Positions 15,837-24,158 of a stretch of DNA of 56,145 bases are shown here, piece by piece. Position 1 is the first letter of the stretch. Every line of letters begins with the position of its first letter. A program made the translations under genes and the position numbers. The notes beneath the pieces are model-generated. The model was not told where the DNA came from. It saw nothing but the letters and a program-made list of their open reading frames with translations, and ran no database searches. The DNA comes from Bacteroidales bacterium (GTDB lineage: Bacteria > Bacteroidota > Bacteroidia > Bacteroidales > UBA932): the NCBI GenBank assembly GCA_017443845.1, contig JAFSXX010000054.1, positions 1 to 56,145 of the forward strand, read 5' to 3'.

Positions 15837-17438
15837 TCCGGGGGTTATGCTGAGCCATTTGAGAACCGTCTGGCCGAAGATCAGGATGAGGATCCAGGAG
15901 AAGGTCATCATCGTGATTCCGAACTTGAAGGCGTCTGTCTGGCTGTACTGGTTCGTATTATAGAGCAGCGCCGCCGGCTTGCTGTTGAAGGGCAGCACAT
16001 AGCAGTGTTCGATGAGCATCGACACGGGAAGGGCGAGGCTCATCGGAGGGAAATGGAAGCGCGCCTCCACGCCGAGGGCGATGGGGACGAACACCATAGT
16101 GCGGATGGTCTTGCTCTGGAAGACAAGGCCCGAATACATCATAAGGAAGGTCAGGATTACGTACAGTACCCAGAAAGGAGTATCGGAAGTGATGCCCAGC
16201 GAGTCGAAGGCCGCATTGACCATCGTATTGGGCAGATCGGTGGCATTCAGGCCGCTTCCAAGGGTATAGGCACCTGCCGAGAAGAGCATCAGGTGCCAGG
16301 GGATGTCCACGTCGTTCCACTTTACCACGCCGATTCCCGGAATCAGGGCGAGGCAGGCTCCCAACAGTGCCACGATGGTCTCGTCGATATTGTGGAAGGT
16401 GCCTTTGGTGACCCAGAGGAAAAGCACGAGGACGAAGATGGCGACAGCCTTCCATTCCTGGAGGCTCATCTTGCCCATCGCATCGAGTTCACTCTTGAGG
16501 CGCTCGATTCCACCCTCGATCTGGGGCTTCTGCTCCTCCTTCTTCATCGGGAAGAAGATATACATTCCCACCAGCAGGCCGACAACCAGGATGATGACGC
16601 TCATCGGGCCTACGGCTATGAGCCATTCTTTGTACCCGAAGTCGCACGAGCCGAGGAATCCCGCGATGAGCGAGATGGCCAGCAGGTGTGCGCCGCTACC
16701 GGTATAAAAGGCATTGGCTCCTATGTTGACCTGGAAGAGGTTCTGGATCACGAGATTGCGTCCGAAGTTATTGCGGTTGCCGTTGGATGCACCGTAAATC
16801 GCGCAGATCACCATAAAAATCGGGAGCATTATGGTAGCCTTGACGGTAGTGGCGGAGATGAAGGCCGAAAGGACGAGGTTGATGAGCAGGAAACTCCAAA
16901 GGACACTCTTGGCATTCTTGCCGAACTTGATGACGAAGGCCAGGGCGAGCCGCTTGGCGAACTGCGTCTTGACCAGCATCGAGGCCAGCACGAAACTCAG
17001 GATATTGAGCCACATCACAGGGTGTCCGAGCTGCGCGAGGGCCTCTTTCTGCGTGGTGACGTTGAAGAGCACCACGAAGAGTATCAGGATGAGCGAGGTC
17101 AGATAGTTAGGTATCGCCTCGGTCATCCAGAGGATGAGGCTGGCCACGAAGATGGCCAGCATCGCATAATTGGCACGGATAAAATCGGCCATCCCGAGGG
17201 CGTCGAGCCGTTTCTGGGCCGAAGCCGCAAGGGTACCGGTATCGAGATTGTCGAGAAAACCTATGTGGCAGAACCAGCATATCCATACGAACGCGAGAAT
17301 CGCCAGCGGGCCGCCGAGACGCGCCATCCAGATCTCGAATTTGGACTTCTGCATCTTGGGCAGTTTCTCTATCTTGTAATTATTCATATCCAGCGGATCG
17401 AATTGAGCCGCCGTGTTTTCGTTATTATCCGTTGCCAT
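15828..17438 (-). CDS. DASS/SLC13 family sodium:anion (dicarboxylate) symporter
   Basis: A protein of 536 residues with about a dozen membrane segments. Repeat-related hairpin motifs of the DASS family can be placed: SAFISATTVKATIMLPIF in the first half and SMLIEHCYVLPFNSKPAAL in the second. WMTEAIPNYLTSLILILFV near residue 105 is typical of the family entrance. DASS proteins import di- or tricarboxylates or sulfate with sodium; the degenerate SNT/SNTT-type motifs prevent a confident substrate call. It starts 24 nt after the terminator of the upstream seven-gene operon; I see no clear TAnnTTTG box in between, so it may depend on read-through. Confidence 0.82.
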   Translation of the reverse strand: MATDNNENTAAQFDPLDMNNYKIEKLPKMQKSKFEIWMARLGGPLAILAFVWICWFCHIGFLDNLDTGTLAASAQKRLDALGMADFIRANYAMLAIFVASLILWMTEAIPNYLTSLILILFVVLFNVTTQKEALAQLGHPVMWLNILSFVLASMLVKTQFAKRLALAFVIKFGKNAKSVLWSFLLINLVLSAFISATTVKATIMLPIFMVICAIYGASNGNRNNFGRNLVIQNLFQVNIGANAFYTGSGAHLLAISLIAGFLGSCDFGYKEWLIAVGPMSVIILVVGLLVGMYIFFPMKKEEQKPQIEGGIERLKSELDAMGKMSLQEWKAVAIFVLVLFLWVTKGTFHNIDETIVALLGACLALIPGIGVVKWNDVDIPWHLMLFSAGAYTLGSGLNATDLPNTMVNAAFDSLGITSDTPFWVLYVILTFLMMYSGLVFQSKTIRTMVFVPIALGVEARFHFPPMSLALPVSMLIEHCYVLPFNSKPAALLYNTNQYSQTDAFKFGITMMTFSWILILIFGQTVLKWLSITPGLF

Positions 17439-17453
17439 ATAATTCTTTGATAT

Positions 17454-17492
17454 TAAAAAAAAGCCCGGCGGATGCTCTCCGCCCCGCCGGGC
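17454..17492 (-). terminator. terminator of the seven-gene phosphate/TTM operon
   Basis: On the minus strand a perfect 9-bp GC-only stem (17492-17484 with 17471-17463) is followed by eight or nine T (17462-17454). It is 10 nt after the last stop codon. Confidence 0.88.
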
Positions 17493-17502
17493 CGGATAAG
17501 GT

Positions 17503-18282
17503 TTACTTGAAGTTGTACTTCATCTTTGCGAGCTGTCCGGTGGCATCACAACTGAGCCAGATGCAATTGCGCTCCTTATCGAGGGCAACACCCTCAGGTT
17601 TGCTGATAAAGGTCTTGGTTGCAAATGTCTTGATTATTTTGCCATCCTTGGCGAAGTTCACGAGGCGATCCTTCTCGGTGTCTGACATCCAGAGGGTGCC
17701 GTCGTCGGGATCATAGGCCAGATCGTTGATGAATCCCGCCCAGGGGAGCGTAAGGCTTCCGGTGATCTTCTTTGAAGAGAGGCTGTACTTCATGACAATC
17801 TTCGGGTCGTCCTGGTTGCCTACCCAGAGTTCGTCACCCACTACCGCGATGCCTTCCAGTCCCTTGTTGTCGGTGCTGTTGGGGATATCGACCTGATATA
17901 TGAGCTTGAGCTCCTTGGTCGCGGGAAGGAATTGGTAGATAGTGTTCGAATTGTGGTTGTTGGCCACATAGGTCTCCTCAACCAGATAGATATTGCCGTT
18001 GTTGCGGTCCATCGTTATACCTTCGAAATCGTTGTCGATCTCCATCGTATGTTCGATGATATTGCCATTGAGGTCCAGTTTGAAGATACCCTCGGAATTG
18101 CTCAGGCCCCAGAGGAAGGTCCTGTCGAAGCTGAGGACGACGCCGGAGAAATCGGGAATGTTCATATTCCAGACTTGCACGTCGGAATCAGCCACAGGCC
18201 TTGCGTATTCGGGAGCGAAGGAATCCTCCACGCACGAGTACGCCAGAAACGGGACTAAGAGTAAAAAAAGAATCTTCTTCAT
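17503..18282 (-). CDS. SdiA-regulated-type beta-propeller lipoprotein
   Basis: A protein of 259 residues with a lipoprotein signal (MKKILFLLLVPFLAYSC). The rest follows the SdiA-regulated (pfam06977-like) propeller pattern: LSGVVLSFDRTFLWGL-type opening, FEGITMDRNNGNIYLVEE, NKGLEGIAVVGDELWVGNQD, NDLAYDPDDGTLWMSDTEKD, SKPEGVALDKERNCIWL. The family is phytase-like in fold; biochemical activity is generally unknown. A phosphate-ester role would fit the operon but is only inference. Last gene of the operon, 2 nt after the CYTH gene. Confidence 0.8.
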   Translation of the reverse strand: MKKILFLLLVPFLAYSCVEDSFAPEYARPVADSDVQVWNMNIPDFSGVVLSFDRTFLWGLSNSEGIFKLDLNGNIIEHTMEIDNDFEGITMDRNNGNIYLVEETYVANNHNSNTIYQFLPATKELKLIYQVDIPNSTDNKGLEGIAVVGDELWVGNQDDPKIVMKYSLSSKKITGSLTLPWAGFINDLAYDPDDGTLWMSDTEKDRLVNFAKDGKIIKTFATKTFISKPEGVALDKERNCIWLSCDATGQLAKMKYNFK

Positions 18283-18284
18283 GG

Positions 18285-18761
18285 TTATTTCCAGTTCTTA
18301 TAGGGGTTTTTCATCAACATTGAGTTGAAATATTTGGGGTCGCCGGTAACCTCCTCGCCGAGCCAGGAAGGCTTGTCGAAAGGTTCGTTCTCGTCGGCGA
18401 GCTCAACTTCGGCCACAGTGAGGCCCTCGTTGTCGCCATAGAACTCATCGACTTCCCAGGTGTGCTTGCCGTCGGTGTTCTTGACAAGATAACGGGTCTT
18501 GTCGATTACGCCGGGTTCGGCCAGGTCGAGGAGAGCCTTCACATCATCTACGGGAATCTCTTTCTCCCACTCGAAGCGGGCCGCTCCGGAGGCGTTTCCG
18601 ATACCCTTGATGGTAATGAATCCCTTGTCGCCCTTGACGCGGATGCGGACCGTGCGCTCGGGAACACTGCTGAGATAGCCCTGCGTGATGCGGGTAGCCT
18701 TGAATGCTTCACTCTTGAAGTCACCCTTCACCAAGAATTTTTTCTCTATTTCCTGTGCCAT
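18285..18761 (-). CDS. CYTH-domain triphosphate tunnel metalloenzyme
   Basis: A protein of 158 residues from the ATG at 18761 (MAQEIEKKFLV); the ATG at 18791 would overlap the previous gene. The ExExK motif (EIEKKF) opens the tunnel fold, followed by alternating charged beta strands: RTVRIRVKGDKGFITIKG, RFEWEKEIP, KTRYLV, WEVDEF and LTVAEVEL. Bacterial members of this group (NeuTTM type) usually hydrolyse inorganic triphosphate; others are class IV adenylate cyclases. The size and EIEKKFLV start favour a triphosphatase. Cytosolic. It lies 4 nt after the CYTH-like gene. Confidence 0.88.
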   Translation of the reverse strand: MAQEIEKKFLVKGDFKSEAFKATRITQGYLSSVPERTVRIRVKGDKGFITIKGIGNASGAARFEWEKEIPVDDVKALLDLAEPGVIDKTRYLVKNTDGKHTWEVDEFYGDNEGLTVAEVELADENEPFDKPSWLGEEVTGDPKYFNSMLMKNPYKNWK

Positions 18762-18765
18762 AATC

Positions 18766-19404
18766 TTATTCGTTTGCAAGGGGTTTGTCACTCATACCGA
18801 TGACGCGCTTGATGGCCTGGAGATAGTTGATGTTCTCAACGCCTTCGAGGCCGCAGTCGGCGACAGTCTTCTTGATATCTTCGATCTCGGTCGATTCGGA
18901 GTTGATGGTAACGACCTTAGCACCGTTGATGAGCACGTTGCCCACCTCGCAGATGGTGTTGTTTACCATATATCCGAAACGCTGCTTGTGGACTCTGACA
19001 GCCGCCAGGTCGGGATTAGCCTTAACCATCGCGATGAATTCATCGTAGGTATAAGTATCCTTCGTGAGCTTGGGCATCTCAACCATGAATGCGGGGAAAA
19101 CCTCATTCTCGAGGACTTCGCGGGAGATGGGGAATTCACCCTTCATCAGAGGGTTCCACTGCTCGAAGCCGTCGACGGTCTGGACATAGGTCTTGATGTC
19201 CATCTTGCCGTTGCGGATCTTCGTGTTGTTGATATCGTTTTTGGCCGAGATGATGTAAATCTCGTCACTGGTGCGTTCCCAGACCTTCTCAGGTACAGGG
19301 ACGGAAAGACGCGCCATTCTCTTGTGGGCCTCGCAGAAGTTCTGTCCGAAACTGCGGAATTCGAAGCGGGGCTTGCTTTCTTCACCTATTTTGAGTTCTG
19401 CCAT
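18766..19404 (-). CDS. divergent CYTH-like protein of unknown function
   Basis: A protein of 212 residues without signal peptide. I do not recognise a named family with confidence. It shows CYTH-like alternation of charged strands: RFEFRSFGQNF, SDEIYIISAKND, TKIRNGKMDIKTYVQT, FEQWNPLMKGEFP, then RVHKQRFGYMVNNTICEVG and VVTINSES, a pattern reminiscent of strands in triphosphate tunnel proteins, but no ExExK is present. Immediately followed by the true CYTH gene, so the two may act together or form a hetero-tunnel. Function is inferred from context only. Confidence 0.5.
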   Translation of the reverse strand: MAELKIGEESKPRFEFRSFGQNFCEAHKRMARLSVPVPEKVWERTSDEIYIISAKNDINNTKIRNGKMDIKTYVQTVDGFEQWNPLMKGEFPISREVLENEVFPAFMVEMPKLTKDTYTYDEFIAMVKANPDLAAVRVHKQRFGYMVNNTICEVGNVLINGAKVVTINSESTEIEDIKKTVADCGLEGVENINYLQAIKRVIGMSDKPLANE

Positions 19405-19422
19405 AATAATACTCCTTATTGA

Positions 19423-20247
19423 TTAAAACCAACTTTCAACGCTCTCTGTGCCGTTTGTATTAGCGGCGCCCGGAGTCGCGCTCTGGATATACCACTTGCC
19501 GTCGGAGTTGCGGCCATACGAACCGGAAACCTTGCTGCCGGGGTGCTTGAGGATATTGAAGTCATCGATGCTGTTGCCGCTCGGGTCGAAGAGCTGGATG
19601 CGGACGTTCTTCTTCGCGGAGAGACCGGAGTTGAATACCAGTGCGGGATCCCAGTCGGGGTGGTCGGTGGCGATAACGTCCTCGGAGTAGAGAAGCAGGT
19701 ATGCACCGGGATCGAGGACGCGGTTGTCGCCGGTCCAGTTGAGACCCTCATCCTTCTGGATATAGACGCCCTGGAGCTTGATCTTCTGGTCGCCGGCGTT
19801 GTAGATCTCGATGAACTTGTCGTTTCCGTTGAGCTCGTTCAGGCGAAGCTTGGTGTAGTCCTGGGGAACGTCGCCGACGGTATATTTTCCCTTGCTTTCA
19901 GTGGTGTAACCATCGTTGTTCTTGGCAACCACCTTGAATTCAACGGGGCAGTCGTAGGGCTGCGCGGGAATTGTACCCACGAAATCGCCGCCGGTCGCAG
20001 CTCCAGTCATAGGTACAGTGACTTCCGCGCCGCCGCCTGCGGAATAGACGAGGTCGGCGGAGATTCCGCCTCCGATATAGGTGATGAATGCGGTAACAGT
20101 TACGGCATCACCTTCGTTCACAAACTTGGGAGCATAATTAACCGATTCTATCGAGCACTTGCCCTGATAGAGGTTGTCCTTTACGCAGGAGTTGAGCGCA
20201 AACACCGAAAGGAGAAGCGCAGCTGCTAAATATAATACTCTTTTCAT
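19423..20247 (-). CDS. lipoprotein with lamin-tail domain (LTD)
   Basis: A protein of 274 residues from the start at 20247; lipoprotein signal MKRVLYLAAALLLSVFALNSC. Residues ~25-125 look like an Ig-like beta sandwich. Residues ~130-265 match a lamin-tail domain: KLRLNELNGNDKFIEIYN, then IKLQGVYIQKDEGLNW, DPGAYLLLYSED, KNVRIQLFDPSGNSIDD and SYGRNSDGKWYI near the end. Bacterial LTDs occur in exported proteins acting on nucleic acids or phosphoesters, or serve as adhesion modules; here no enzyme domain is attached. It lies 14 nt after the porin gene. Confidence 0.8.
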   Translation of the reverse strand: MKRVLYLAAALLLSVFALNSCVKDNLYQGKCSIESVNYAPKFVNEGDAVTVTAFITYIGGGISADLVYSAGGGAEVTVPMTGAATGGDFVGTIPAQPYDCPVEFKVVAKNNDGYTTESKGKYTVGDVPQDYTKLRLNELNGNDKFIEIYNAGDQKIKLQGVYIQKDEGLNWTGDNRVLDPGAYLLLYSEDVIATDHPDWDPALVFNSGLSAKKNVRIQLFDPSGNSIDDFNILKHPGSKVSGSYGRNSDGKWYIQSATPGAANTNGTESVESWF

Positions 20248-20261
20248 AACTGTCACTGATT

Positions 20262-21623
20262 CTAGAAGTCAATTTCGAAACGGCATGCGACCATATGGTA
20301 ATCGACACCGCCCTTGCCGGGAGCCTCGACTGCCTTGGTGTAATCCTTGACGGGAGCGCCGTTGGCGTCAGTACCGATAAAGAGTTTGCCCTTGCCGTTC
20401 GCGAAACGGTCATTATTGTTGTACTGATAGTTGATCTGCATCTTCACATTGTCGGTTACCCAGAAGTTAAGGCCAAGGGTGTAAGCCTCGGCGCTGCCGC
20501 CGAAGACACCGTCATTGTTGAGATTGCAATACTCGTAACGGGCGCAGAGCTCGATGTCACCCCAGCTGCGGCCGGGAGCGATACGGGTGTACTTGCCGCC
20601 GTTGGCATCGTAGCGCTGACTGCCGCCGAAGAGCAGATAACCTGCCTGAGCGTACCAGCCGTCGAAGTGCTTGGGATTGGGATCCGCAGCATCTGCGTTG
20701 AAGAAGACATCGTCGCGGATGTATGCTCCCTCATAGCGGAGACCTGCCCAGTGGCCGGCGATCTCGACGGTCGAGAGGATGTTGTGGTTGAAACCGGGAA
20801 GGTTGTCGGTGTCGATGTACTTCTTGCGGTTGATGCTCGTAGAGTTGCGGGCGCTTGCACGGTATGTGCCGTAGGAGTCGTCAGTGACCTTGGGGGTACG
20901 GTAGGAAACCGCGCCGCCGATGTGGAGGCTGGCGTTCTTCATCTTGTAAAGAGGACGGATGACCAGCTTGCCGGTTGCGGAATAACCCGCACCGCGGCCG
21001 AAGTCCTTGTTGTTGTCAGCGGTCAGGGTCCACTCCTCTTCTCCGGCAACTACCTGCTCGAAGAAACCTGCGGAAGCCCACAGCCAGTCCTTTGCATACT
21101 TGGCATTGACACCCAGATGGCGCGAAGGAGCCAGAGCGGAGCATACCATAGGACGCTCCATAAACTGGAGATAACGGGAGGTGGTGTTCCTCTGGATGGA
21201 GAAGTTCTCCTTGAAGTTACCGACCTGGAGGTCGAGATTGGGGATTCCGGTATAGCGGACGATGGCGTCCTTGAGTTCTACAAGGCCGTTGGCGAGGTCC
21301 ATATCGAACTCACCGTACCAGTTCTCGTCGAGCTGGCCCTTGACTGCGAAACGGGCGCGGCGGATACTGGAACCGTAACCGATGGGGTCGGCATAATCCT
21401 GAGCGCCGAAGAAGCCGGCGAAATCGGCCTGGACACGGGTATCGAACCAGATTTTGTAATGGCTCCTGGGAGATTCGAGGACGAGGATACCGTCCTGAGC
21501 CTCAACGTCCAGACGGTCCGATTTGACCTCGACACCGTACTGGTTGTACTTGGCAGCCTTCTGTGCAAAAGCAGAAGTAACTGTCATCAGCAGAATTGCT
21601 GTCAGAAATAAGGTTTTACGCAT
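20262..21623 (-). CDS. OprO/OprP-type (phosphate/polyphosphate-selective) porin
   Basis: A protein of 453 residues with a signal peptide (MRKTLFLTAILLMTVTSAFAQ). Porin O/P features: LDVEAQDGILVLESPRS, IWFDTRVQADFAGF, SSIRRARFAVKGQLDENWYG, EFDMDLANG, LVELKDAIVRYTG, LQVGNFKENFS and SRYLQFMERP, then alternating aromatic strands to a C-terminal Phe (ACRFEIDF), the usual outer-membrane barrel signal. OprP prefers phosphate and OprO polyphosphate; many relatives are uncharacterised. It starts 43 nt after the PiT-HTH gene. A weak TATAATTG on the minus strand at 21671-21664 could be an internal promoter. Confidence 0.85.
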   Translation of the reverse strand: MRKTLFLTAILLMTVTSAFAQKAAKYNQYGVEVKSDRLDVEAQDGILVLESPRSHYKIWFDTRVQADFAGFFGAQDYADPIGYGSSIRRARFAVKGQLDENWYGEFDMDLANGLVELKDAIVRYTGIPNLDLQVGNFKENFSIQRNTTSRYLQFMERPMVCSALAPSRHLGVNAKYAKDWLWASAGFFEQVVAGEEEWTLTADNNKDFGRGAGYSATGKLVIRPLYKMKNASLHIGGAVSYRTPKVTDDSYGTYRASARNSTSINRKKYIDTDNLPGFNHNILSTVEIAGHWAGLRYEGAYIRDDVFFNADAADPNPKHFDGWYAQAGYLLFGGSQRYDANGGKYTRIAPGRSWGDIELCARYEYCNLNNDGVFGGSAEAYTLGLNFWVTDNVKMQINYQYNNNDRFANGKGKLFIGTDANGAPVKDYTKAVEAPGKGGVDYHMVACRFEIDF

Positions 21624-21666
21624 AGTAAAAAATGTTAGGGTTTAAACTGTTGTTTAATGGTTTCAA

Positions 21667-23310
21667 TTATATTGATTTTATAAATTGTATGAGATTGTCG
21701 CTGCGTTGCAGCCCGAGTTTCGAACGGAGGCGGTAGCGGCTTATCTCAACGCTTTTCGGGGTTATATTCATAAGGGATGCTATATGCTTGGACGAGAAGC
21801 CCTGCCGGAGCAGATTAGCCAGCTTGCGCTCGCTCTCAGTCAGGTTGGGATAAGCCTCGCTCAGCCTCATATTGAAATCTTTGTGAAGAATCTCCGTCTG
21901 CGCGTAGAAGTCGTTCATCTCGCGGGAGAAATACATACGGTCGCGGATCGACTTCAGAAGGGAGTCGGTCGCGCGGTCCTTCTCCTGAAGGCCGGTCATA
22001 TGGCGGATATCCTTGAGTTCGGAATATACGTCCTCCATAAAGGCTTTCTGCTCACTGATACCGACGGCGAAGTCCACCAGCTCCTTGCGCTTGATTTCAA
22101 GCTTGTTCAGAAGATCCTTCTCGTTCATTTCGGCCCTTACCTCGATGTCGGCCAGGGACTTGTGGGCGGCATAGGCTTGCTGTTCGCGGCTGCCGATTAT
22201 CTGCTTGCGCAGCGCGCGGTTCCTCTGGGAACGTATATATATGACCAAACTGCTCGAGAGCACGATTATGCCGAGCAGGATAAGCAGCGGGGTCAGGTCG
22301 GTACGCAGGGGGTGGGAGCCGGAGGCCGAGGAGTTGAGTATCACGCAGATGCAATAGCTGACCAGCAGTCCCAGAACGGGCGCCGATGCGGTGGCCACCA
22401 CGCTTTTGACCATCCTGTCCCCTTCCATCGCAGGCCTTCCGCTCACGAGGCTGACGCTGAAGAGCGAAGCCACGAGAAGGGCGGAAACCGAAAGCGGCAC
22501 GGGGGCCAGGTGGATCAGGCTCGGCCATGGAGTGGAGAAGAGAGCCATAGTGATGCCGGAGGCGGCCATCACGGAGAATACCGAAGAGACGGGTATGTCG
22601 AGTTCGATATCGGCTATCCGCCATCCTTCTGAACGGATGGAAGCCAGCAGAAGGACGAAAAGCAGCAGAAGCACGGCGAAGGTCGCGGCGAAAGGAATCC
22701 ACCGGGACTCTCCCAACCCGCTGGTGAAGAGGGAGACGAGCGCCCCGTTATTCCACGCGAAGGCGCCCGCGAAAAGGAGCGCCGCCACAGTGCAGAGGCA
22801 GACCATAAGATTGTCGGCTTTCACCAGATTCCTGGCGCGGGATCCCCTGGGCGAAGTCAGGGCGGCGAAACCGGCAGCGAGGAGGGCGCAAAGCAGCGGG
22901 GCCGCCAGCCAGCTGGCCACGACTCCGACGGTAAGTCCGACTTCGAGGAAGCCTTCGGCCATCAGGCGGCAGCCGAGAAGGGCACCGACGAAGGCGTAAG
23001 GCAGGCTCGTGTAGCGGCTTATCATTCCGGTCACCATAACCGCCACCGCACAGGAAAGCGCTACGGCAAGCAGGGAGGCCGAGCGCGTATAAGGGAATAT
23101 GGCGACAAGGCTGCTGCGGACCGGATCGGCCTCCATAAAGGAAAGCGCGAGGCCGCCGGCAAGAACCAGAGGAAGCAGTATCCTCACCGCCCAGCGCTCA
23201 AGGGCGCCGGAACTCCACACCTCACCGAGCGCCGCGGAAAAATCCCTCAGAAGCAGCGGAATCGCCACCAGCAGGGTTGCCACGCAAACGGTTATGAGGT
23301 GTATCGTCAT
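21667..23310 (-). CDS. PiT-like membrane domain fused to coiled coil and LuxR-type HTH
   Basis: A protein of 547 residues. Residues 1-326 contain about ten membrane segments in two halves that resemble the PiT phosphate-transporter repeats: SLPYAFVGALLGCRL (102-116) followed by VASWLAAPLLCALLAAG matches the PitA SSSHTLIGAIIGIGL/SPIVGLVFAG pattern, and VPLSVSALLVASLFSVS (271-287) followed by KSVVATASAPVLGLL matches the second-half VPVSTTH repeat. The conserved PiT Asn/Asp signature (GxNDxAN-like) is not seen. A further membrane helix (338-359) leads into a long coiled coil (about 362-480) and a C-terminal HTH (LTESERKLANLLRQGFSSKH to the end) of the type found in TPR-TM-HTH regulators. I infer a membrane-bound phosphate-responsive regulator. 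It follows DUF47 by 3 nt. Confidence 0.7.
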   Translation of the reverse strand: MTIHLITVCVATLLVAIPLLLRDFSAALGEVWSSGALERWAVRILLPLVLAGGLALSFMEADPVRSSLVAIFPYTRSASLLAVALSCAVAVMVTGMISRYTSLPYAFVGALLGCRLMAEGFLEVGLTVGVVASWLAAPLLCALLAAGFAALTSPRGSRARNLVKADNLMVCLCTVAALLFAGAFAWNNGALVSLFTSGLGESRWIPFAATFAVLLLLFVLLLASIRSEGWRIADIELDIPVSSVFSVMAASGITMALFSTPWPSLIHLAPVPLSVSALLVASLFSVSLVSGRPAMEGDRMVKSVVATASAPVLGLLVSYCICVILNSSASGSHPLRTDLTPLLILLGIIVLSSSLVIYIRSQRNRALRKQIIGSREQQAYAAHKSLADIEVRAEMNEKDLLNKLEIKRKELVDFAVGISEQKAFMEDVYSELKDIRHMTGLQEKDRATDSLLKSIRDRMYFSREMNDFYAQTEILHKDFNMRLSEAYPNLTESERKLANLLRQGFSSKHIASLMNITPKSVEISRYRLRSKLGLQRSDNLIQFIKSI

Positions 23311-23313
23311 CTG

Positions 23314-23976
23314 TCAGAGGCTCCGTTTGATTGTCATCACTGAAAGCTGCTCGGCGACTTTTACCGCTGCGGTGGAGAGATCCTCGATATGCAGCGCGAA
23401 GTATCGCAGGTGGAACTTCTCACTCAACTTGAGATTGTCCATATCGTGGAAGACCGTTCGCTTTATAGCCTGGGAAAGCTTGACCGACTCCTTCTCGTAG
23501 AAATAGACGCGATGGGTCGTTTCGGAGACCTTGTCAGGGTCGGAGAAATAGGCCTTTGCGCCAGGAATCGAAGCCTCGACGGCCATAGTCACCAGCTCGG
23601 TAAGTTTTACGAACTCCTTCTTGAGTTCCTGCGGCACGGAAGGTGCCTCGATCTCAAACTGCACCAGGTCGTTGCTGATGATGGAGAGGATATGGTCGAA
23701 TCTCTCCAGAAGACGCATTATATCGCCACGGTAGCGGATCATCGCACCCCTCGAGTAGAGTTCGTTCTCGATCTCCCTGCGGAGCGTTCCCGACTCGGCC
23801 TCGAGGGAGGCCATTGTAGAGATGCTCTTCTCGAACTCCGATTCGTCGTTGTAGAGATACGAACGTACGCCGTCCTTGAAGATAATCAGCGATGTATCAA
23901 TCCTGTTAAGGTATTCATCTATCGTCGAAACAAAGCTTGACGCCTTCTTTGTAGAGAAAATTCCGAAGAGTTTCAT
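23314..23976 (-). CDS. DUF47/PhoU-like Pit accessory protein
   Basis: A protein of 220 residues, almost entirely helical, matching the DUF47 (PhoU-related) family: MKLFGIFSTK start, IEYLNRIDTS-type helix, SLEAESGTLRREIENEL with the PhoU-like ExxxD/E spacing, YRGDIMRLLERFDHILSIIS, and KVSETTHRVYFYEKESVKL. DUF47 genes commonly sit beside PiT transporters and are thought to regulate them. That adjacency supports the PiT assignment of the next gene. First gene of the operon, with a -7 box 19 nt upstream of the ATG. Confidence 0.85.
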   Translation of the reverse strand: MKLFGIFSTKKASSFVSTIDEYLNRIDTSLIIFKDGVRSYLYNDESEFEKSISTMASLEAESGTLRREIENELYSRGAMIRYRGDIMRLLERFDHILSIISNDLVQFEIEAPSVPQELKKEFVKLTELVTMAVEASIPGAKAYFSDPDKVSETTHRVYFYEKESVKLSQAIKRTVFHDMDNLKLSEKFHLRYFALHIEDLSTAAVKVAEQLSVMTIKRSL

Positions 23977-23995
23977 CCTTGTTTTTTCGTTTTCT

Positions 23996-24003
23996 CAAAG
24001 GTA
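23996..24003 (-). promoter_or_regulatory. -7 box of the phosphate/TTM operon
   Basis: On the minus strand TACCTTTG, a full TAnnTTTG match, 19 nt before the DUF47 start. No clear TTTG at the -33 distance; an activator or auto-regulation by the HTH protein is possible. Confidence 0.6.
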
Positions 24004-24125
24004 TGAAATTTTATTTTTACTTGGTACGTGCGAAAGGGCTTTGTTGTGTTATTGTAGAGTTTTACATAATGGGAATTAAACCCCTTTGAAGGGAACTTTT
24101 TGTTTCTTTTTCCAAAGAAATCCCT

Positions 24126-24133
24126 TATCTTTG
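24126..24133 (+). promoter_or_regulatory. -7 box of the plug-domain lipoprotein gene
   Basis: TATCTTTG, 25 nt before the ATG. A TTTG occurs 23 nt upstream (24099-24102), somewhat too far. Confidence 0.6.
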
Positions 24134-24158
24134 GTCTGTAAAACATTCATTCATAACG

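Noticed and set aside
15399-17450. 683-codon plus-strand open frame
   Set aside because: Antisense to the MgtC-like and DASS genes, both clear membrane proteins; highly charged nonsense composition.
21667-23310. plain two-component sensor or ordinary LuxR regulator
   Set aside because: No kinase or receiver domain is present, and the N-terminal 330 residues are multi-pass membrane with PiT-like repeats.
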